A DNA stretch of 33,477 nucleotides from Anaerobiospirillum sp. NML120448 (GTDB taxonomy: Bacteria > Pseudomonadota > Gammaproteobacteria > Enterobacterales > Succinivibrionaceae), in assembly GCF_023050945.1 (NCBI RefSeq), contig NZ_JALKIM010000038.1, positions 1 to 33,477 on the forward strand, read 5' to 3'. The notes under the pieces were generated by a model that made no database searches, was not told the DNA's origin, and worked only from the letters and a program-made list of their open reading frames with translations. A program made the position numbers and the translations under genes. Of this stretch, positions 30,597 through 33,477 are shown in pieces (positions within the stretch are counted from its first letter, which is position 1; every line of letters begins with the position of its first letter).

Positions 30597-33477
30597 ATGG
30601 TCGGTCTTTACCATAAAAGACGAGCCTCACGCTCCTCTTCAAGTAAATTATTACGTTTCTTTATACGCCTATCCTTTATTTTGGGCGTTTTTATCGTAGT
30701 AGGCTTTACCCTAACTGCGCTCTTTTTTAATGGCTCTCAGGTAAAGGGCCCATTATCTATTTACTTAAGCTCAAAGTTTAATATGGAAGTAAGCATAGGA
30801 GATGCTGAATTTTCTCCTATCTATCCTGATGTTATCAAACTCTATAACGTTACCTTTGGCAAATCTAAAATTGGAGAGCTCTACGTTGAGTACGATCTCA
30901 GATCAGCTATGGGCAGCGATGAGCTTAGAATTACAGATCTTTATTTAAATAAAATTAATATTGATCCTAACGATCTGTTAACAGTTGCTAATTCCAAATT
31001 AGGCTTTAACTCTATTAGAGCCCAAACAGCCAGATTCTACGGCACACCTTTACGTACCACCTTTTTAAATGCTCCTAGCGCTACTGTTCGTCTTGAGAAT
31101 GTTACTTATAGCGCTCAAGAGGGACTAACTTTTCGCTCTGGAGCTTTAAGTACTGGTAAGGCTCGTTTATTTAACGACGAAGTAAAAAGCTTTAATATTG
31201 AATTTACCCATAATGATAAAGGTATTGCTATCAATAACTTTAGTGCAGGTATTTTAGGTGGTACCGTTACTGGTCATGGCACCTACAATATCATCAGCAA
31301 TGAGCATAACTCCTTATCTGATGGTGATATACCTAGCTCTAATACGCCTCCTATCAGTGCTGAGATTTCTTTAGATGAGCTCAACCTATCAAAAGTCATT
31401 ATTAATCAAGGATTGCGTGCCCCAAAAAATGTTAAGTTAAGTGCTCGTAAGACTAATTTAACTGACGTTATTTTTACCAATAATATCTTAGGTAACCAAT
31501 CTGAGGGCAAAAAGCCATCTGAGCAGTCAAAGTTATTTGCCAAACCTAACTCTAAGAGTACACCAGCTCCTATCACTCCTGAGGAGTCTGAATCCCAATA
31601 CCTAAGCTATATTATGCAGGGTATTAATGGCACTATTGATGACCTCTATATTGACCATGACGACATCGAAGGTATGTTTGAAGGCCATATAGACGAGATT
31701 TCTTTCCCTAATCTGCAAACAACTTTTGAAAACAATAATGCCATTGCCAGTTTTGAAAACAACAAGATGGAGTTTGACTTAAAAGGCAATCTCTATGAGG
31801 GTACCTTTAATAGCATTGGTAGTTTAGATTTAACTAAAAAGCGCCTTAGCGTTACTGAATTGCGCATGAGTAAGAATAAACTGGCACTTAATAGACCACG
31901 TTTAGACTTTATTAAAAAGCAATTTTCTGATCATAGCTTGTTCATTAAGAATGCTAAGTTTAACCAATTAGAGTTCTTGTCCTATATCAATAGCTTGCCT
32001 TTGTCTATTCAATCTATTTCAGGCACAGCTAACAATATCTTTGTGCATCCTACTGTGCTTAAAGATTTAGAGACCAAAATCTCTCAAGCTCAAAACAATA
32101 AAACACCTAAACACAAGCATAACCAGAACAATATCCCAGATGAGGTCGATAACTTTTATAAGATATTGTCCTATTTAACTTTGGACGATAAGGCTATTGC
32201 TGAGTCTAAAGAGGAAAGTCTTAACTTAAGTAAACACAAGTTTATGATTAATCCTGATATTTATAGTGATAGTCAGGATAATCGTAATGTCATTAAAGAT
32301 AATAGCCCATCAAGTTTGAACCTCAATCTGATAAACATGCTCTACTCAAATCTTTTAATGTCTGATACTAAGGTCAATTTAAAGCTTGATAAAAACGGCC
32401 TGGCCATTGATGTGCCTAAAATGCGCTTTAAAGAGTCTTCTTTAAGTGCTCAAGCCTATCTTGCTTTACAAGAAAAGTTGCCAAGCAAGTTTACTCTTAA
32501 AGCTAAAGACTTTGAGAGCGCTGATCTCAACTCCAATTTGATAGGTCATATGTTAACTGGCAAGATCAATTTAGACTTAGATATTGAAAGTACTTGTGTA
32601 GATAAGATCAATAATATTCGCAGCTTGCTCTCTCATAGTGATGGCAATATCTCTTTGAACTCATCAGCTATGTTAATTGCAGACTTTGGTCTTGATCTTA
32701 TTAATGGAGGAAACTCCGATAGTTATAAGCTATCAACTACCGAGTTACTTAGCGCCATTCAAGGCAGCGTAGCTGGTATTAATAATCTTAAGGCCCAAGC
32801 TCAAATTGTTAATGGCGAAGTTAATATTAATAGCACAGCCTCTTTAGTAACCTCTAATCTAAGTTTAAATAGTAAAGTAAACATTAATGAAGATAGCATC
32901 TCAGGACGTGCTTATTTGATTAGTCGCTCTAAAGATAGCTCTACTCAAGTAACCATATCTGGCAACATGGACGACCCTATCTTTAATATTAAAGCTTTAC
33001 GTCGAGGAGAAAAGCGCCCAGGTCTTTACCTGCCGCAATACCAAAACACTGCCGTAGCTAAAGAACAAACCGATGCTGCCTCAGTACTCAAAGGCAAAAT
33101 AGCCGCACCCGCAACTCCAACAGCAGCAGCTAGCGCTGCTGCCGCTGGCGCTGCTGTTGAGAGCAAGCAGGAGCAAGAAGCCCCTGCAAAGCCTGAGGGG
33201 GCGGAAAAGCCTGAAAGCTCAGCTAATAGCGATAGCAAGTCTAGTGAGGCTATGAGCGCTGCTGTTGAGAGCAAGCAGGAGCAAGAAGCCCCTGCAAAGC
33301 CTGAGGTGGCGGAAAAGCCTGAAAGCTCAGCTAATAGCGATAGCAAGTCCAGTGAGGCTATGAGCGCTGCTGTTGAGAGCAAGCAGGAGCAAGAAGCCCC
33401 TGCAAAGCCTGAGGTGGCGGAAAAGCCTGAAAGCTCAGCTAATAGCGATAGCAAGTCCAGTGAGGCTATGAGCGCTG
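30597..33477 (+). CDS. AsmA-like envelope protein with tandem-repeat tail (partial, runs off right edge)
   Basis: The frame is open from ATG 30597 (GGA seven bases upstream) to the edge, 960 codons, with no stop. A basic start (HKRRASRSSSSK) is followed by one membrane helix (about residues 21-44), placing the rest in the periplasm. The body is beta-rich with AsmA features: ISIGDAEFSPIYPDVIKLYNV-like opening, LDLDIESTCVDKINN and SHSDGNISLNSSAMLIADFGLDLING near the end. Such proteins are linked to lipid transport and outer-membrane homeostasis. After residue about 840 the family-like region stops and an Ala-rich stretch leads into 36-residue repeats rich in Glu, Lys, Pro and Ala from residue 852. 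Confidence 0.85.
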   Translation, partial: MVGLYHKRRASRSSSSKLLRFFIRLSFILGVFIVVGFTLTALFFNGSQVKGPLSIYLSSKFNMEVSIGDAEFSPIYPDVIKLYNVTFGKSKIGELYVEYDLRSAMGSDELRITDLYLNKINIDPNDLLTVANSKLGFNSIRAQTARFYGTPLRTTFLNAPSATVRLENVTYSAQEGLTFRSGALSTGKARLFNDEVKSFNIEFTHNDKGIAINNFSAGILGGTVTGHGTYNIISNEHNSLSDGDIPSSNTPPISAEISLDELNLSKVIINQGLRAPKNVKLSARKTNLTDVIFTNNILGNQSEGKKPSEQSKLFAKPNSKSTPAPITPEESESQYLSYIMQGINGTIDDLYIDHDDIEGMFEGHIDEISFPNLQTTFENNNAIASFENNKMEFDLKGNLYEGTFNSIGSLDLTKKRLSVTELRMSKNKLALNRPRLDFIKKQFSDHSLFIKNAKFNQLEFLSYINSLPLSIQSISGTANNIFVHPTVLKDLETKISQAQNNKTPKHKHNQNNIPDEVDNFYKILSYLTLDDKAIAESKEESLNLSKHKFMINPDIYSDSQDNRNVIKDNSPSSLNLNLINMLYSNLLMSDTKVNLKLDKNGLAIDVPKMRFKESSLSAQAYLALQEKLPSKFTLKAKDFESADLNSNLIGHMLTGKINLDLDIESTCVDKINNIRSLLSHSDGNISLNSSAMLIADFGLDLINGGNSDSYKLSTTELLSAIQGSVAGINNLKAQAQIVNGEVNINSTASLVTSNLSLNSKVNINEDSISGRAYLISRSKDSSTQVTISGNMDDPIFNIKALRRGEKRPGLYLPQYQNTAVAKEQTDAASVLKGKIAAPATPTAAASAAAAGAAVESKQEQEAPAKPEGAEKPESSANSDSKSSEAMSAAVESKQEQEAPAKPEVAEKPESSANSDSKSSEAMSAAVESKQEQEAPAKPEVAEKPESSANSDSKSSEAMSA
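33150..33477 (+). repeat. 108-base in-frame tandem repeat in the AsmA-like tail
   Basis: Three full units (33150-33257, 33258-33365, 33366-33473) and the first four bases of a fourth are present. Each encodes 36 residues beginning AAVESKQEQEAPAKPE. Units 2 and 3 are identical; unit 1 differs at two bases (one gives Gly instead of Val, the other is silent). The array continues past the edge. Confidence 0.95.

Noticed and set aside
33026-33454. Minus-strand open frame of 142 codons with Leu/Ser/Ala/Cys repeats
   Set aside because: It is the antisense of the in-frame 108-base repeats of the AsmA-like gene; a repeat unit divisible by three keeps all frames open. The plus-strand frame continues a long conserved protein.
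33150-33477. CRISPR-like array
   Set aside because: The 108-base units are contiguous with no spacers, keep the coding frame, and no cas gene is present.

Overview
The window is an AT-rich piece of a gammaproteobacterial chromosome made almost entirely of conserved housekeeping genes. Familiar gammaproteobacterial pairings are present: a topoisomerase-type zinc-finger gene (yrdD-like), tsaC and aroE together; def-fmt-rsmB-trkA-trkH; and a PssA of the E. coli phospholipase-D type. Together with menA (menaquinone) and the low GC, this suggests an anaerobic member of the Aeromonadales such as the Succinivibrionaceae. That placement is inferred from gene content and base composition and was not checked against a database. 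No tRNA, rRNA, insertion sequence, prophage or CRISPR array was seen.

Layout. Bases 1-2750 hold the end of an unrecognised gene, lgt (prolipoprotein maturation) and glmU (UDP-GlcNAc synthesis), each followed by a good terminator. Bases 3056-6061 hold the most unusual protein-level feature: a sugar:cation symporter of the GPH/MelB family fused to a fructose-type PTS EIIA domain, followed 30 bases later by an orphan ModA-like binding protein. A minus-strand cluster (10624 down to 6184) reads yrdD-like, purE, tsaC, aroE, rsmJ. A divergent plus-strand cluster (10861 to 17003) reads def, fmt, rsmB, trkA, trkH. Next come rnb (minus), menA (plus), prlC (minus), an XPNPEP1-like aminopeptidase P (plus), pssA (plus), an MFS exporter (plus), recG (plus) and a large AsmA-like gene that runs off the right edge.

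How the genes work together. Def and Fmt handle the formyl group of initiator methionine, while RsmB and RsmJ methylate 16S rRNA and TsaC modifies tRNA, so bases 6184-13903 are mainly a translation-support block. TrkA and TrkH form a K+ uptake system. Lgt, GlmU, PssA and the AsmA-like protein serve the envelope. PrlC and aminopeptidase P degrade peptides.

Non-coding and low-complexity structure. All three convergent gene junctions (6061/6184, 17003/17256, 20568/20760) carry GC-rich islands of nested inverted repeats, and two of them share a similar GGCTTGC...GCAAGCCC stem. Related Ala/Ser-, Glu/Pro- or palindrome-rich tracts also occur inside or at the end of three coding regions: the yrdD-like linker, the rnb 3' end and the AsmA-like tail. 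A palindrome covers the ribosome binding site and the start codon of the MFS exporter. These are the best leads for undescribed biology here.
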